Shown in pieces: positions 32,817 through 40,502 of a stretch of DNA of 64,000 nucleotides. The DNA is from Methanoculleus bourgensis MS2 (GTDB lineage Archaea > Halobacteriota > Methanomicrobia > Methanomicrobiales > Methanoculleaceae), in the NCBI RefSeq assembly GCF_000304355.2, contig NC_018227.2, positions 1,240,001 through 1,304,000 of the forward strand, given 5' to 3'. Each line of letters opens with the position of its first letter. The first letter of the stretch is position 1. The position numbers were made by a program, and so were the translations under genes. The notes under the pieces are model-generated. The model had not been told where the DNA came from and made no database searches. It saw only the letters and a program-made list of their open reading frames with translations.

Positions 32817-32859
32817 GACCCTAAATCCAGCGCCTTTGACCTGGCTTGGCAACCCCCGC
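32817..32859 (-). pseudogene. tRNA-Leu(UAG) 5' half at the right end of the element (attR)
   Basis: Read on the reverse strand it begins GCGGGGGTTGCCAAGCC and runs for 43 nt to the middle of the anticodon loop (core GACCCTAAA on the plus strand at 32,817-32,825). The missing 3' half is at 16,295-16,336. The two halves pair correctly in the acceptor and anticodon stems. Confidence 0.93.
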
Positions 32860-33124
32860 GTGCATATATGTCGATGCCGGGGAAATTATACTTGTTCCCC
32901 GGCGGCCGGCCTCTCCCGCGTTGCCCGCCCCGCCGCGTTCATCTGCATGGACCCGGCTGGCCGGAGGATCCGGGATCGTTTGGGTGGTAGTGGACTATTG
33001 CACCCCCTCCGGCGGAAAAGACAGGCCGGGTCTATCCTGCAACCTCCTACTGCCGGGAGGTTGTTTTTCATCCGTGCAGCATGGGGCCCTGCCTCATGGG
33101 CGTTTCGTGCGAACGTTCACCTAG

Positions 33125-33386
33125 TGCTTGTTGTCATCTTAAATGTAGAGATCTCCCGTCTCTCTTCGCGTCTTCGCGTGAGACTTCGGTACTCTCTATT
33201 ACCCCTCACGCGAAGCCGCGAAGGACGCGAAGGGGCGTTGCCTACACCGATTATCAAACTTCGCGCTCTTCGCGCACTTCTGCGTGAGTTTTCAGCACAG
33301 GGGGGTGATCGAGCCGCTCGCGCTCTCGCGCGAAGGGGCGTTGCATCTCACGCATCAAAATCTTCAAAATAACGTGACACGGTGCA
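33125..33386. mobile_element. Miniature inverted-repeat element, family M2
   Basis: It begins TGCTTGTTGTCATCTTAAA after CTAG (33,121-33,124) and ends with a reverse-complement match TGCACCGTGTCACGTTA next to CTAT. The interior has several CGCGAAG-type short inverted motifs. It fills most of the gap between attR and trkH; the rest (32,860-33,120) shows no gene. Confidence 0.75.
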
Positions 33387-33610
33387 CTATTGCGACAATT
33401 TGTCGTTGACTCGGCACTACAACGGTGTCTCACGCAGAAGTGCGCGAAGTCAGTGGGGTATCGGCGATCCGTCTCCCGCACCAGACCCCTCAAAGCAAGG
33501 CCGCTCGATGCACCGCCCGGAGAGTGGAGGAGAGCAAAAACTACATAGACAATGTGCATCAGGTCTATGATGCGGCTGGAGTCCCCGTTGATCCGCATCG
33601 GGTACCGAAA

Positions 33611-35122
33611 ATGGTGCATCGCAAAAACCATTCCTCACCTGCGCCTCCACGGAGAGGGGGGTTGTCGGCGGCGGGTAACTGGTTTGCCGTCATCGCCCCC
33701 GACATAGGGCTCATATTCCTCTTCATCGCGCTGGTATCCTGCACCCCGTTCCTGGTCGGTATCTGGTACGGCGAACTCGATCTCCTCCTCCCGATGGCCT
33801 CCGCGCCGGCAGGGTTCGGCCTCATCGGGATCCTGCTCACCAATGTCCCACGAGGAGAGGGTGAGACGCACCTCTCCGTCGCCCTCTCCGCTGTCGCCCT
33901 GACCTGGCTTATCGCTGCCCTGATCGGCGCGCTGCCCTATACCCTCAGTCTCGGGATGCCGTATACCGACAGCGTATTTGAGGCGATGTCAGGCTGGACA
34001 GGCACCGGGTTCTCCCTCATACCATCGATCGATACCGCCCCGCGGATGATCCTCTTCTGGCGGTCGCTGACCCAGTGGATGGGCGGGCTTGGGATCGTCG
34101 CGTTCACCATCGCTCTCGCGGGCAGGTCAGGCCTGACCCGGTTCTGGCTCTATCGCTCGGAAGGGCGGTCCGAGACGTTCATGCCAAGCGTCGTGGCCAC
34201 TGCTGCAGAGATGTGGCGGATATACCTGGTACTCACGGCCCTCGGCATCGGGCTCGTTCTCCTCTCGGGCGTATCCCTCTGGGATGCCGTAAACATCGTC
34301 ATGACAGCGATATCGACCGGCGGGTTTACGGTGCATTCGGCCGGTATCCTCTACTACGAAAGCCCGCTCCTTGAGATGCTCGTCGTCCCGATCATGATCG
34401 CCGGAGCCCTGCCGTTCAAACTCTATTTTCTTCTCTACTACAAGAGAAAATTCGGACTCCTGCAGGACCCGCAGGCGATCCTCCTCTTCGCGCTCATCCT
34501 TGCCGGATGCGCCGTCATCACCTTCGATCTCGTGACCATCTCCTCCCTTGCCCCCGCTGAGGCCATCAGGCAGGGCATCTTCATGACGGTGAGCGGCATC
34601 ACCTGCACCGGGTTTCAGAACGCAAACCCCGTCAACTGGTACGGCGCGACCGTGATGGTGCTCACCATGCTGATGCTGATCGGCGGATCGGCGGGGAGCA
34701 CCGCCGGGGGGATCAAACTCGGCCGGGTTATCCTCGGCCTTGAAACGCTCCAATGGTGGTTCCGGAGACTGTATTCAGGCTGGCGGGTGGTTACCCCGCT
34801 CCGGCATGACGGGCGGCCAATCCTCACGCACCTCCCTGAGTATGAGGTATCGAAGAGCATGCTCGTCGTCATGCTCTTCGCCCTGGTGGTCACCGTCGCC
34901 ACGCTCCTCCTGCTCCACCTCGCACCGCCCGCCGGGTTCGACTCCGCCGACGTCATCTTCGAGGTCGTCTCCGCCATATCAAACGTCGGGATCAGCACCG
35001 GGTACATAAACCCCGGAATGAGCCCCCTGGCGAAGTGGGTCTTCATCATCGTCATGTGGACCGGGCGGCTGGAGGTCGTGCCCGTCATCGCCCTGGTGCT
35101 CAGGGTATCACGGCGGCTGTAA
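33611..35122 (+). CDS. trkH: TrkH-type potassium uptake channel
   Basis: A 503-residue polytopic membrane protein with the four selectivity-filter loops of the Trk/Ktr family: TGTGFS, STGGFT, TCTGFQ and SNVGIS. ATG 33,611 is chosen because the frame upstream is MITE-derived sequence; no strong Shine-Dalgarno is seen, so the start is uncertain. It should move K+ (or Na+) through the cytoplasmic membrane with a TrkA gating ring, but no trkA is adjacent. The 5' region was probably altered by the miniature element just upstream. Confidence 0.92.
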   Translation: MVHRKNHSSPAPPRRGGLSAAGNWFAVIAPDIGLIFLFIALVSCTPFLVGIWYGELDLLLPMASAPAGFGLIGILLTNVPRGEGETHLSVALSAVALTWLIAALIGALPYTLSLGMPYTDSVFEAMSGWTGTGFSLIPSIDTAPRMILFWRSLTQWMGGLGIVAFTIALAGRSGLTRFWLYRSEGRSETFMPSVVATAAEMWRIYLVLTALGIGLVLLSGVSLWDAVNIVMTAISTGGFTVHSAGILYYESPLLEMLVVPIMIAGALPFKLYFLLYYKRKFGLLQDPQAILLFALILAGCAVITFDLVTISSLAPAEAIRQGIFMTVSGITCTGFQNANPVNWYGATVMVLTMLMLIGGSAGSTAGGIKLGRVILGLETLQWWFRRLYSGWRVVTPLRHDGRPILTHLPEYEVSKSMLVVMLFALVVTVATLLLLHLAPPAGFDSADVIFEVVSAISNVGISTGYINPGMSPLAKWVFIIVMWTGRLEVVPVIALVLRVSRRL

Positions 35123-35324
35123 CGCGTGAGGCCGCGTCCGGGTGCGCGCCGCAGATCTATCCGGGATATCCAGGTTGCGGCGTGGGGGCGGATCGCCAAT
35201 ATCCCCATGAACTTCGGGTGAATCAGTGACGTTTAGACGGTGATACGATTTTGCGCGTTGCCACGGAAGTTCGCGAAGTGACAATGCGGGATGTGGAGTT
35301 TTTAGATACCCGGGAGTAGTAGAA

Positions 35325-35487
35325 ATATCTAATGCATATAAAAACCATTACATTATTAAGAAAATTAACCACAGTCGTCATACCTGGCGCGCGTCTAACG
35401 GGCTTTTCCGGTGGAAAGAAGCCCGAAATGTCAACAACACAACCTTTATTGAATTGATCAACCGTATTTTTCAATAGTTGGGAAAGA
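35325..35487 (+). promoter_or_regulatory. Promoter and structured leader of the eha-fwd operon
   Basis: An AT-rich block with CATATAAAAAC (~35,334) and ATTATTAAG is the likely TATA region. It is followed by a long leader of about 120 nt. Within it, CGGGCTTTTCC (35,399-35,409) pairs with GGAAAGAAGCCCG (35,413-35,425) to form a stable hairpin. No oligo-T run follows, so it is more likely a regulatory or stabilising structure than a terminator. Confidence 0.5.
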
Positions 35488-35973
35488 ATGCTGGGTGAGA
35501 TCCTACATATCCTGGCGGCGGCGGTCATTGCGTGGGTGCTCTTCGTAACCGTCGATATCTTCTTTGGGTTGCCGGAAGCGGGCGGCGTCAGCGGAGCATC
35601 AGCCATCGCGCGGGATATCGAGGCCGGTGGGGGCGCTCTTGCCGGTGGGAACATGATGGGAAACATCGTCTGCTCTCCTGATGCCTCGGCCGGGACGCTC
35701 CTTGCCGCGTGCGGCGTCTACGTCGCCGGCATCCCCGGCGGACTCGCTGCGGCCCTGATGGTCTTCATCGGCAACCGTATCTGCCACGACCCCGGCTACG
35801 CAGGGACCACCGGTGCGGTTCTTGCCACATTCATCGTCTACGGGTTCACCCTGGTCGGGTTTGCCGCTACAGACTTCATCGCAGGCATGGTGCTTGCCAT
35901 CCTCTCCATCCAGGGGCTCTCACACGCCCGCGCGAGCAGGCTCCTTGCGCGACTCTGGAGGGTCAGGCAGTGA
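35488..35973 (+). CDS. ehaB: Eha hydrogenase membrane subunit (EhaB-like)
   Basis: A 161-residue protein with an N-terminal membrane helix, a conserved small-residue segment (GGALAGGNMMGNIVCSPDAS) and two or three further helices. It opens the Eha operon. The letter B is assigned by length, by the NIVC-x-PD segment and by its position before EhaC; no separate EhaA is seen upstream. It forms part of the membrane arm that uses the ion gradient to drive ferredoxin reduction. Confidence 0.7.
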   Translation: MLGEILHILAAAVIAWVLFVTVDIFFGLPEAGGVSGASAIARDIEAGGGALAGGNMMGNIVCSPDASAGTLLAACGVYVAGIPGGLAAALMVFIGNRICHDPGYAGTTGAVLATFIVYGFTLVGFAATDFIAGMVLAILSIQGLSHARASRLLARLWRVRQ

Positions 35974-36212
35974 TCGCGCTCTACCTCGTGGCTGGAGTTG
36001 CGGTCTTTGCCGTCGCGCGAGCCCTCATCGAGAGGAACACCGGCAGGAAACTCCCCTACGTGAACGTCATGAACTTCGCCGTTGCCGGCGCGCTCGTCCT
36101 GCTGCTTGACCACCCGCTCTCCCTCGTTGCGGCGGCAGCCTACTTCGTCGGCTCCACGCTTGAGGCGAACGCAATTGCGAGCACCTATGCAGGAGGAGGA
36201 GTGAAGCGATGA
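35970..36212 (+). CDS. ehaC: Eha hydrogenase membrane subunit (EhaC-like)
   Basis: An 80-residue protein starting at GTG 35,970 in a GTGA overlap with the preceding stop. It has two hydrophobic helices flanking RALIERNTGRKLPYVNVMNF. Small membrane subunits of this size and order are typical of Eha operons. Confidence 0.7.
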   Translation: MIALYLVAGVAVFAVARALIERNTGRKLPYVNVMNFAVAGALVLLLDHPLSLVAAAAYFVGSTLEANAIASTYAGGGVKR

Positions 36213-36439
36213 TCCTTGCGCTCGAGGTCACATTCGGATTAATCGCGCTCGCGGGCGCGGTCTCGGCCGCCCTCATCAGGGACTCCTACGGGAAGTTGAT
36301 CTCGCTTGGGATCCTTGTCGGCGGCATCGTGCCGTTCATCGTGGACCGCGGCTACCTTGACGTCGCCATCGCGGTCTCCCTGATCGCCCCTATCGCCACG
36401 ATATTTGTGCTGATGGCCGTGAGGAGGGATGAGGCGTGA
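36209..36439 (+). CDS. ehaD: Eha hydrogenase membrane subunit (EhaD-like)
   Basis: A 76-residue protein starting in an ATGA overlap. It has two or three closely spaced membrane helices (residues ~1-25, 30-45 and 50-70). Its place between EhaC and EhaE and its size fit EhaD of the methanogen Eha complex. Confidence 0.7.
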   Translation: MILALEVTFGLIALAGAVSAALIRDSYGKLISLGILVGGIVPFIVDRGYLDVAIAVSLIAPIATIFVLMAVRRDEA

Positions 36440-36678
36440 TGGAGGCAACCTTCATCCTCGGGATCGTGATCCTCGTGATCGGCGTCCTTGCGGTCGCCTT
36501 CGTGCGGCCGAAGACCTACATCGCCCGGTTGATCAACCTGGAGATACCGGCCTGGGGGCTCCTGCTCGTCATGCTCGCCTATGACGAGGCCCTTGCGCTC
36601 CTGACGTTCGTCGCGGTCACCGCAATCGGCACGTTCGTCATCGTGCGACTGATGGAGTGGAGGGATGCCTCGTGCTGA
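36439..36678 (+). CDS. ehaE: Eha hydrogenase membrane subunit (EhaE-like)
   Basis: A 79-residue membrane protein. ATG 36,439 shares its A with the preceding stop (TGATG). Hydrophobic helices at ~3-23, 33-50 and 52-70 surround FVRPKTYIARLINLEIPAWG. Assigned by order and size. Confidence 0.7.
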   Translation: MEATFILGIVILVIGVLAVAFVRPKTYIARLINLEIPAWGLLLVMLAYDEALALLTFVAVTAIGTFVIVRLMEWRDASC

Positions 36679-37127
36679 TCATCTCCAGGATCTCCCGGGT
36701 TCTCTCCAACTTCCAGAACCTCGTGGCGCTCTTTGCCGGTGCGTGCATCATCGTCTCCCTCATCGGCATCTTCTCCCTGCCGCTCGCGTTCGAGGAGCAC
36801 CAGCTCTACCCAAAGACCCTCGACCCAGCGAGTTCGCTCTACCCCTACGACCGGGGCGGGGTTCCCTTCGGCACAACGGAGATCGTCACGCAGTACCCGG
36901 AGAACTCGCCCTACGCGGGATATGTCACCACCTACCTGACACCGCTCTCGCAGTACCTCGCGGACCACACGCACCACCTGGGCACAACGATCGTCGCCCA
37001 CCCGGGCGGGATCATCGATGAGATCCTCTACAACACCCGGGGGCTCGATACGGTCGTCGAGACGAGCATCCTCTTCACAGCGTTTGCGATCGCGTCGTAT
37101 CTCTACCGGAGGAGAGAAGAAGAATGA
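36672..37127 (+). CDS. ehaF: Eha hydrogenase membrane subunit (EhaF-like)
   Basis: A 151-residue protein. GTG 36,672 is preferred because GGAGGG lies 7 nt upstream; ATG 36,657 is the alternative. There is one N-terminal membrane helix, a ~75-residue polar loop (YPYDRGGVPFGTTEIVTQYPE...) probably on the outside, and a C-terminal helix ending in RRREEE. The arrangement matches EhaF, which relates to the MnhB/MrpB side of antiporter-like modules. Confidence 0.7.
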   Translation: MLIISRISRVLSNFQNLVALFAGACIIVSLIGIFSLPLAFEEHQLYPKTLDPASSLYPYDRGGVPFGTTEIVTQYPENSPYAGYVTTYLTPLSQYLADHTHHLGTTIVAHPGGIIDEILYNTRGLDTVVETSILFTAFAIASYLYRRREEE

Positions 37128-37723
37128 TCCCGGCATACCCGCTCGGTCTCCTCGTAGCGTTCGCGTCGGCAGGGATAGCCTTCTTTGCCCTGATGCGGGA
37201 GACCGACGGGCTCCACCGCCTGCTCCTCACCGATCTTGTCGAGGTCGTCACCCTCGCGTTCATCGCGCTGGTCGGCACCGACCTCGCTGAGGCCCTCATC
37301 CTCCCGGGGCTTGTGGTGGGCGTCTCAGAGCTGATCGCGCTCTCCGAGATCTTCCGGATCAAGGAAGGCTACACGCGGCCGCCAACCGACACCCTGCAGA
37401 TCGAGGTGATGAAGACCGCTCCCCCCATACTCGCCGCACTCCTGGTCGGCTACGGTATCGTGCTCTCCGGGTTCTCAGGCGGGGCCGTCGCCGGGCTCGG
37501 CGTGATCTTCTACTTCCTCAGCCGCAACCCAAGCGAGCGGTTCGAGGTTATCGAGACCGCGAGCGGCTACTCCTGGATCCTCTGGATCGTCGCGTTCTTC
37601 ACCTTCATGATCCTCCCGCAGTACTGGTTCTTCGCGGTCATGCTCGCGGGATCGGCGATCCTCGTCAAGGTCATGGCCAAGATGTCGCTCATCGGCACCA
37701 TGCGGGGTGGTCCGAATGCCTGA
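37124..37723 (+). CDS. ehaG: Eha hydrogenase membrane subunit (EhaG-like)
   Basis: A 199-residue polytopic protein starting in an ATGA overlap. It has helices at ~5-22, 35-75, 105-135 and 150-190, with a short cytoplasmic loop around IFRIKEGYTRPPTD. Order and length fit EhaG. Confidence 0.75.
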   Translation: MIPAYPLGLLVAFASAGIAFFALMRETDGLHRLLLTDLVEVVTLAFIALVGTDLAEALILPGLVVGVSELIALSEIFRIKEGYTRPPTDTLQIEVMKTAPPILAALLVGYGIVLSGFSGGAVAGLGVIFYFLSRNPSERFEVIETASGYSWILWIVAFFTFMILPQYWFFAVMLAGSAILVKVMAKMSLIGTMRGGPNA

Positions 37724-38369
37724 TATCGGCGGGGCCGACCTCTTCGTGCTGGCGTTTGGGGATATCCTCCACTACTTCACCCCCTACACCGCGACGCTCT
37801 TCCTGCTCGCACTGCTGTTCACGGGGCTTGTCATCGTTGCGAGGCCTGAGGGGCAGATCGATATAGCGTTTGGGGGGGACGCCTACTACGCGAAGCAGAC
37901 GACGGTCCCCGAGATGCGGTTCCGCCGGTTCATGGCGATAGCCTGCGGTCTTGCGTCCATGGGGGCGATGGCGAGCGGAGACCTCTTCAACTTCACGCTC
38001 TTCGTCTCGCTGGTCGGCATAACCAACGTCGGCATCGTCGCGGCGGTGAAGAGCCGTCACGTCCTCAACGCCGCGTATGAGTACGGGATCGTCGCCATGG
38101 TCGCCACCCTGCCGCTCTTCGGGGGCGCCGCGCTGGTCCTCGGGACCACCGGCACGCTCTCCGTTCCGGCCCTTGCGGCCGGCGGCTATGCGGTCCCGCT
38201 GGTGGCGAAGATCCTCCTCGGCCTCGGCGTCATCGGAGAGGGGATGGCGCCGTTCTACGCGGCAAAAGCCGAGATGTTCCGGGCGCCGGGCGCCCCCTAC
38301 GTCATCATGTGCTCCCTCTCATCGCTGTTGATCTTCCTGCGCGTCGTGGAGATTGTCATAACCATCTGA
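37716..38369 (+). CDS. ehaH: Eha hydrogenase proton-translocating-type subunit (EhaH-like)
   Basis: A 217-residue membrane protein. The segment MASGDLFNFTLFVSLVGITNVGIVA and KILLGLGVIGEGMAPFYAAKAE resemble shortened NuoL/M/N or MrpD antiporter subunits, including a Lys in a broken-helix region. It overlaps EhaG by 8 nt (ATG 37,716). It should contribute to ion translocation coupled to ferredoxin reduction. Confidence 0.78.
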   Translation: MPDIGGADLFVLAFGDILHYFTPYTATLFLLALLFTGLVIVARPEGQIDIAFGGDAYYAKQTTVPEMRFRRFMAIACGLASMGAMASGDLFNFTLFVSLVGITNVGIVAAVKSRHVLNAAYEYGIVAMVATLPLFGGAALVLGTTGTLSVPALAAGGYAVPLVAKILLGLGVIGEGMAPFYAAKAEMFRAPGAPYVIMCSLSSLLIFLRVVEIVITI

Positions 38370-38578
38370 TGACCATGAAACGAAAGACGGTTACCTACGG
38401 ACTCGCGGCATCGGCTATCGCCATCGCTGCCGCATGGGCGGCGCTGGCAGCAGCCCTTATACCGCCCTGGGCGGCGGCTACGGTCCTCGTGGTCGCGTTC
38501 CCGGTGCTGGTGCTCTTCCTGGGGCTCTGGTGGCGGGCTCCGGGGGGAGAAGAGGATATACCGTTCATAGGATACTGA
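38369..38578 (+). CDS. ehaI: Eha hydrogenase small membrane subunit (EhaI-like)
   Basis: Sixty-nine residues, starting in a TGATGA overlap with EhaH. Two alanine-rich membrane helices (residues ~8-30 and 32-52) and the tail GGEEDIPFIGY are seen. Assigned by order and size. Confidence 0.65.
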   Translation: MTMKRKTVTYGLAASAIAIAAAWAALAAALIPPWAAATVLVVAFPVLVLFLGLWWRAPGGEEDIPFIGY

Positions 38579-38579
38579 C

Positions 38580-39425
38580 ATGATCGAGTACCTGGTATTT
38601 GCAGCAGTCTTCGGACTCCTCCTGCTCGGGGTCCACCGGAAAGTCATCGCACGGATACAGGCAAGACCGGGACCTCCCGTCTGGCAGGAGATCCTCCATG
38701 CGCTGAAGTTCTCGTTCAAGAGCACCTGGGTGCCGAGGACTGCAAGCGCCACGCTCTACGTCGCAGTCGTGCTCATCGGCATCGGCATATGGAGCGCAGC
38801 GCTCTTCGTCGTCCTTGCCGGCGAGAGCATCCTGATCCTCTTTGCGATCTACATGCTCCACAAGGTCGTGGAGCACGGGTACGGGCTCTCGTCGGGTTCG
38901 CCCTACGGGAAGTTCGGCGGTGTGCGGTCGGTCATATCAGCGGCATCAGAGATCCCGCTCTTTGTCACGATCGCCGCGATCTACCTCTTCACGGGATCGC
39001 TCATCCTGCGCGACATCACCGCCTACCAGGGAGTCCACGGGCCGCTCCTCCTCGTCGCACCGCCTGTCGCCATAGCCATGTACATCGTGATCCTCTCGAA
39101 GATGCCCTACGGCCCCTTCTCGATCGTGGAGAGCAAAGAGCTCGTGAGCGGCTACAAGACAGAGCACTTCGGGGTCTGGCGGGCAGGTCTGGCCGTGACC
39201 GACGGGCTCAAGACGTTCGTGCTCCTCTACGCCTTTGTGGCGATCTTCATCGGGGCTGTTCCGTTCTGGGCGGCTCTTGTCATCATGACCGCGGTCCTCA
39301 TATCGCTCTCGTTTGTCTGCGCGATAACGCCTATGCTCTCGCCGTTTGACAGCGTCACCGTCCAGGGGATCATCACTGGGCTGATGCTTGTCTACGTTGG
39401 CTGTCTCTGGTGGGTGATGCCATGA
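38580..39425 (+). CDS. ehaJ: Eha hydrogenase membrane-anchor subunit (EhaJ, NuoH-like)
   Basis: A 281-residue protein of the NuoH/HycD/EchB type. The early cytoplasmic loop KVIARIQARPGPPVWQEILHALKF is the family's RxQxRxGP signature. About seven or eight helices follow, with the acidic loop PFSIVESKELVSGYKTEH that contacts the hydrogenase module. It anchors the EhaN/EhaO hydrogenase to the membrane arm. Confidence 0.88.
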   Translation: MIEYLVFAAVFGLLLLGVHRKVIARIQARPGPPVWQEILHALKFSFKSTWVPRTASATLYVAVVLIGIGIWSAALFVVLAGESILILFAIYMLHKVVEHGYGLSSGSPYGKFGGVRSVISAASEIPLFVTIAAIYLFTGSLILRDITAYQGVHGPLLLVAPPVAIAMYIVILSKMPYGPFSIVESKELVSGYKTEHFGVWRAGLAVTDGLKTFVLLYAFVAIFIGAVPFWAALVIMTAVLISLSFVCAITPMLSPFDSVTVQGIITGLMLVYVGCLWWVMP

Positions 39426-39664
39426 TTCGTGAACTGGTGCTCCTCAGCGGGGTAGCCTACATCATTATAGCGCTGGTGCAGTGGGTGCAGAACCAGACCG
39501 TTCAGGTCGAGGCGGTGCTCTTCGCCGGGATCCTGGTTGTTCTCTCGCTCATCCACCATGCCCCGGACGAGGAGCGGCTCAAAAAGATCGAGATGGTCGG
39601 GCTCTGGATGGCGATCGCCCTCTTTCTTGGCTATGCCCTGCTGAGGGCGGGAGGATACCTATGA
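39422..39664 (+). CDS. Eha hydrogenase small membrane subunit (EhaK/L-like)
   Basis: An 80-residue protein starting in an ATGA overlap. It has helices at ~5-22, 30-45 and 58-78 around IHHAPDEERLKKIEMVGLW. The size and position between EhaJ and EhaM fit EhaK or EhaL; only one such gene is present here. Confidence 0.6.
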   Translation: MIRELVLLSGVAYIIIALVQWVQNQTVQVEAVLFAGILVVLSLIHHAPDEERLKKIEMVGLWMAIALFLGYALLRAGGYL

Positions 39665-40050
39665 CCCGCTACCTCTACGAGAAGGACCTTCGGCCGATGA
39701 AATACACCATCCTTACGAGCACGAAGCACGACGAGACGGTCCGCGAGATCGCCCGGCATCTCGATACGACCGACGCGAAACTCCGCAGGGTGATGATCAG
39801 GCGGCTCGATATGTCGCTGCTTGAGAACCTGCAGGTCAGGTGGGAGATGGGACAGCGGCATGCAGACGGCAACGATCAGGTAGCAGGAGAACTCGGGTGT
39901 GAACTCTTCACCAGGTTCATACCCCTCGTAGACCCCGGGACGATGCAGTCAATATACAACGAGACCAAAGCAATGATGAGAGACGGTTCATCCGCCGACG
40001 AGGCGCTCGCGAGAGGGAAGGCACGGGTACGGGAGGCGATCCTCTCATGA
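39661..40050 (+). CDS. ehaM: Eha hydrogenase soluble subunit EhaM (DUF1959-like)
   Basis: A 129-residue helical, soluble protein (EIARHLDTTDAKLRRVMIRRLDMSLLENLQVRWEMGQRH). It sits directly before the hydrogenase small subunit, as EhaM does in Methanobacteriales. It has no metal-binding motif and overlaps both neighbours by 4 nt. Probably a structural subunit of the peripheral arm. Confidence 0.78.
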   Translation: MTRYLYEKDLRPMKYTILTSTKHDETVREIARHLDTTDAKLRRVMIRRLDMSLLENLQVRWEMGQRHADGNDQVAGELGCELFTRFIPLVDPGTMQSIYNETKAMMRDGSSADEALARGKARVREAILS

Positions 40051-40502
40051 GCATCCTCCAGGATATCAAGAACGCCGTGCGGTCAAGATCGATCCACGTC
40101 AGTTACGTCGATGTCGGGTCATGCAACGGCTGCGACATCGAGGTGCTCGCCTGCCTTGCACCGCGCTACGACATCGAGCAGTACGGCATCTACGTCCACA
40201 ACAACCCCCGTGAGGCCGACGTCCTCCTGGTCATCGGCTCCGTCACCCCGCAGTGGGTGGACAAGCTCCGTGACATCTGGGATAAGATCCCGGAACCGAA
40301 GGTGGCGGTCGCCATCGGGAACTGCCCGATATCAGGATGCGTCTATAACAGGAGAGGCACCCTGACCGACCCGCCGGCGGAGAAGTACATCCCCATCGCC
40401 GCACAGGTGCCGGGCTGCCCGCCCCGCCCGACAGAGATATTGAACGCCATACTCTCGGTCGCGCCGCTGGTATTCAAAGACTACGAGGAGAAGCTGAAAT
40501 GA
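40047..40502 (+). CDS. ehaN: Eha [NiFe]-hydrogenase small subunit
   Basis: A 151-residue protein of the NuoB/EchC type. The four ligands for the proximal [4Fe-4S] cluster are seen: C-x2-C in SCNGCDIEVLAC, then IGNCPISGC and VPGCPPRP. It passes electrons between the Ni-Fe site of EhaO and the ferredoxin subunit. Overlaps EhaM and EhaO by 4 nt each. Confidence 0.93.
   Translation: MSILQDIKNAVRSRSIHVSYVDVGSCNGCDIEVLACLAPRYDIEQYGIYVHNNPREADVLLVIGSVTPQWVDKLRDIWDKIPEPKVAVAIGNCPISGCVYNRRGTLTDPPAEKYIPIAAQVPGCPPRPTEILNAILSVAPLVFKDYEEKLK

Larger units (their letters stand above)
16337..32825. mobile_element. 16.5-kb integrative element in tRNA-Leu(UAG)
   Basis: The element is bounded by direct repeats of the 9-bp core GACCCTAAA at 16,337-16,345 and 32,817-32,825. 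The host tRNA halves lie outside on both sides, and a tyrosine integrase gene starts 60 bp from the left core. Its genes include a small-gene operon, an OGG/TPR-CSD operon, a CARF-HTH regulator, an ISH3-type IS, DUF4268, virus-like proteins, Orc1/Cdc6, a YaaA-like protein, a NERD helicase, and a complete tRNA-Leu that compensates for the broken host copy. Confidence 0.9.
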
